Source: CAYSEQ01 sp964430475
GTDB taxonomy: Bacteria > Patescibacteriota > Microgenomatia > UBA8517
Direction: 5' to 3'
Assembly (NCBI GenBank): GCA_964430475.1
Contig: CAYSEQ010000012.1
Location: 1-31,209 of the forward strand
DNA: 31,209 bases
The position numbers and the translations under genes were made by a program. Positions 30,620 through 31,209 of the stretch are shown here, in pieces (position 1 is the first letter of the stretch; every line of letters starts with the position of its first letter). A model generated the notes under the pieces. It was not told where the DNA came from. It ran no database searches and was given only the letters and a program-made list of their open reading frames with translations.

Positions 30620-31209
30620 ATGGGAAAATTAGCTGATTTTCTGAGCGGAACAAAGATTTTGGAAGAAGTAGAATCCCCAATCAATGGAAAAATTCAGGTA
30701 ATTAAAAGCTTGGCTTTTGGAACTTATATAAAGGTGGGCGGATTGACTCAGTCGGGAGGAGTTGTTTACGATGTTTGGAATACAACTTTAAGAAAAGTGC
30801 ACAAAAAGCTAGCAAACATAGACAGGGCTCTTATTCTAGGACTTGCCGGTGGAAGTACAGCAAAACTAGTAAGAAGATATTGGGGAGAAAAAGTTGAAAT
30901 TACCGGCATTGATTTGGACCCGATAATGGTTGAGTTGGGGAAAAAATACTTAAATTTAGATAAATATGATGTAGATGTGGTAATCGGGGACGCATTCGAC
31001 TTTGTTGAAAAGTTTAAGAACCTAGTTCCAAATACCAAATATAACCTTGTTCTTGTTGACTTATATATTGGTGATGAATTTCCAAAGAAGTTCGAGTCAG
31101 AAAACTATATACACTTTACAAGGAACATACTTGCAAGTGGGGGCGTCATCGTATTTAATAGGCTTTATTATGGGGAAAAAAGAAAACATGCGGTGGAGTT
31201 CGGAAAGCT
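30620..31209 (+). CDS. Spermidine-synthase-like methyltransferase-fold protein, cut by window end
   Basis: The frame opens at ATG 30620, with GAGGTGG (30608-30614) as ribosome site. It stays open to the last base, giving at least 196 residues. ALILGLAGGSTAKLVRRYWG is the SAM-type glycine-rich loop. ITGIDLDPIMVELGKKYLNL gives the acidic residue that binds the ribose, and VVIGDAFDFVEKF and LVLVDLYIG are the following strands. This order fits the spermidine synthase/SAM-dependent methyltransferase fold. The classical polyamine-binding residues cannot be judged from this piece. It is probably co-transcribed with the ABC exporter. Confidence 0.78.
   Translation, partial: MGKLADFLSGTKILEEVESPINGKIQVIKSLAFGTYIKVGGLTQSGGVVYDVWNTTLRKVHKKLANIDRALILGLAGGSTAKLVRRYWGEKVEITGIDLDPIMVELGKKYLNLDKYDVDVVIGDAFDFVEKFKNLVPNTKYNLVLVDLYIGDEFPKKFESENYIHFTRNILASGGVIVFNRLYYGEKRKHAVEFGK

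Noticed and set aside
1..31209. CRISPR arrays, insertion sequences, prophage or rRNA genes
   Set aside because: I see no regularly spaced repeats, transposase or integrase motifs, terminal inverted repeats or rRNA segments.

Overview
The window is AT-rich, densely packed bacterial DNA with mostly single-domain housekeeping genes on both strands. It holds no phage, transposase or CRISPR. Gene content and style (greA next to lysS, a lipid-carrier and L,D-transpeptidase cluster, an M50-like membrane protease, a membrane-anchored phosphodiester glycosidase, HD, Nudix and nucleotidyltransferase proteins, almost no biosynthesis) suggest a reduced genome of the Candidate Phyla Radiation (Patescibacteria), perhaps Microgenomates. 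This is inference, since no rRNA is present. TGA is used as a normal stop, including in ATGA gene overlaps, so the standard bacterial code applies.

Layout. 1-831: gene debris (a decayed TIM-barrel gene and an unrelated C-terminal remnant). 893-4556: a cupin; a GrpB-like/pyrophosphatase fusion (frameshifted) overlapping a Nudix gene; a nucleotidyltransferase-like/ITPase (Ham1) fusion on the minus strand; and a KsgA-family methyltransferase with an internal UGA. 4766-7068: two convergent HExxH proteins. 7287-7357: tRNA-Gln(CTG). 7586-10553: a ferritin-like/CCC1 iron-transport fusion, a frameshifted nucleotidyltransferase-like gene, an MBL-fold hydrolase and a DEDD exonuclease. 10752-13894: YhbH-type VWA protein, phosphodiester glycosidase and M50-like protease. 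13962-16454: UppP, DagK/undecaprenol kinase, L,D-transpeptidase and PAP2 phosphatase, an envelope and lipid-carrier cluster. 16599-21410: Lon behind a near-consensus CIRCE element, tRNA-Glu(CTC), GreA behind a long structured leader, and LysS. 21625-23497: two overlapping HD hydrolases and a frameshifted hypothetical gene. 23672-25940: a strong promoter, a leader that looks like a translational T-box, a histidine phosphatase and SerS. 25999-27295: a Nudix gene plus two deoxyribosyltransferase-like genes in one operon. 27415-31209: RarA/MgsA, an ABC exporter and a spermidine-synthase-like gene cut by the window end.

Regulation is the most interesting layer. Many genes have a TATAAT-like box only 6-8 bases before the ATG and no Shine-Dalgarno sequence, implying leaderless mRNAs. 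Against that background three loci stand out: the about 205-nt leader before the phosphatase-serS pair, with a UGGNACC bulge hairpin whose strand is complementary to the ribosome binding site; the HrcA/CIRCE-like operator over the lon promoter; and the greA leader with a palindromic operator and two strong, mutually competing hairpins.

Four reading frames are broken by apparent single-base indels and one by a nonsense codon. This indicates either real gene decay or errors in the underlying assembly.
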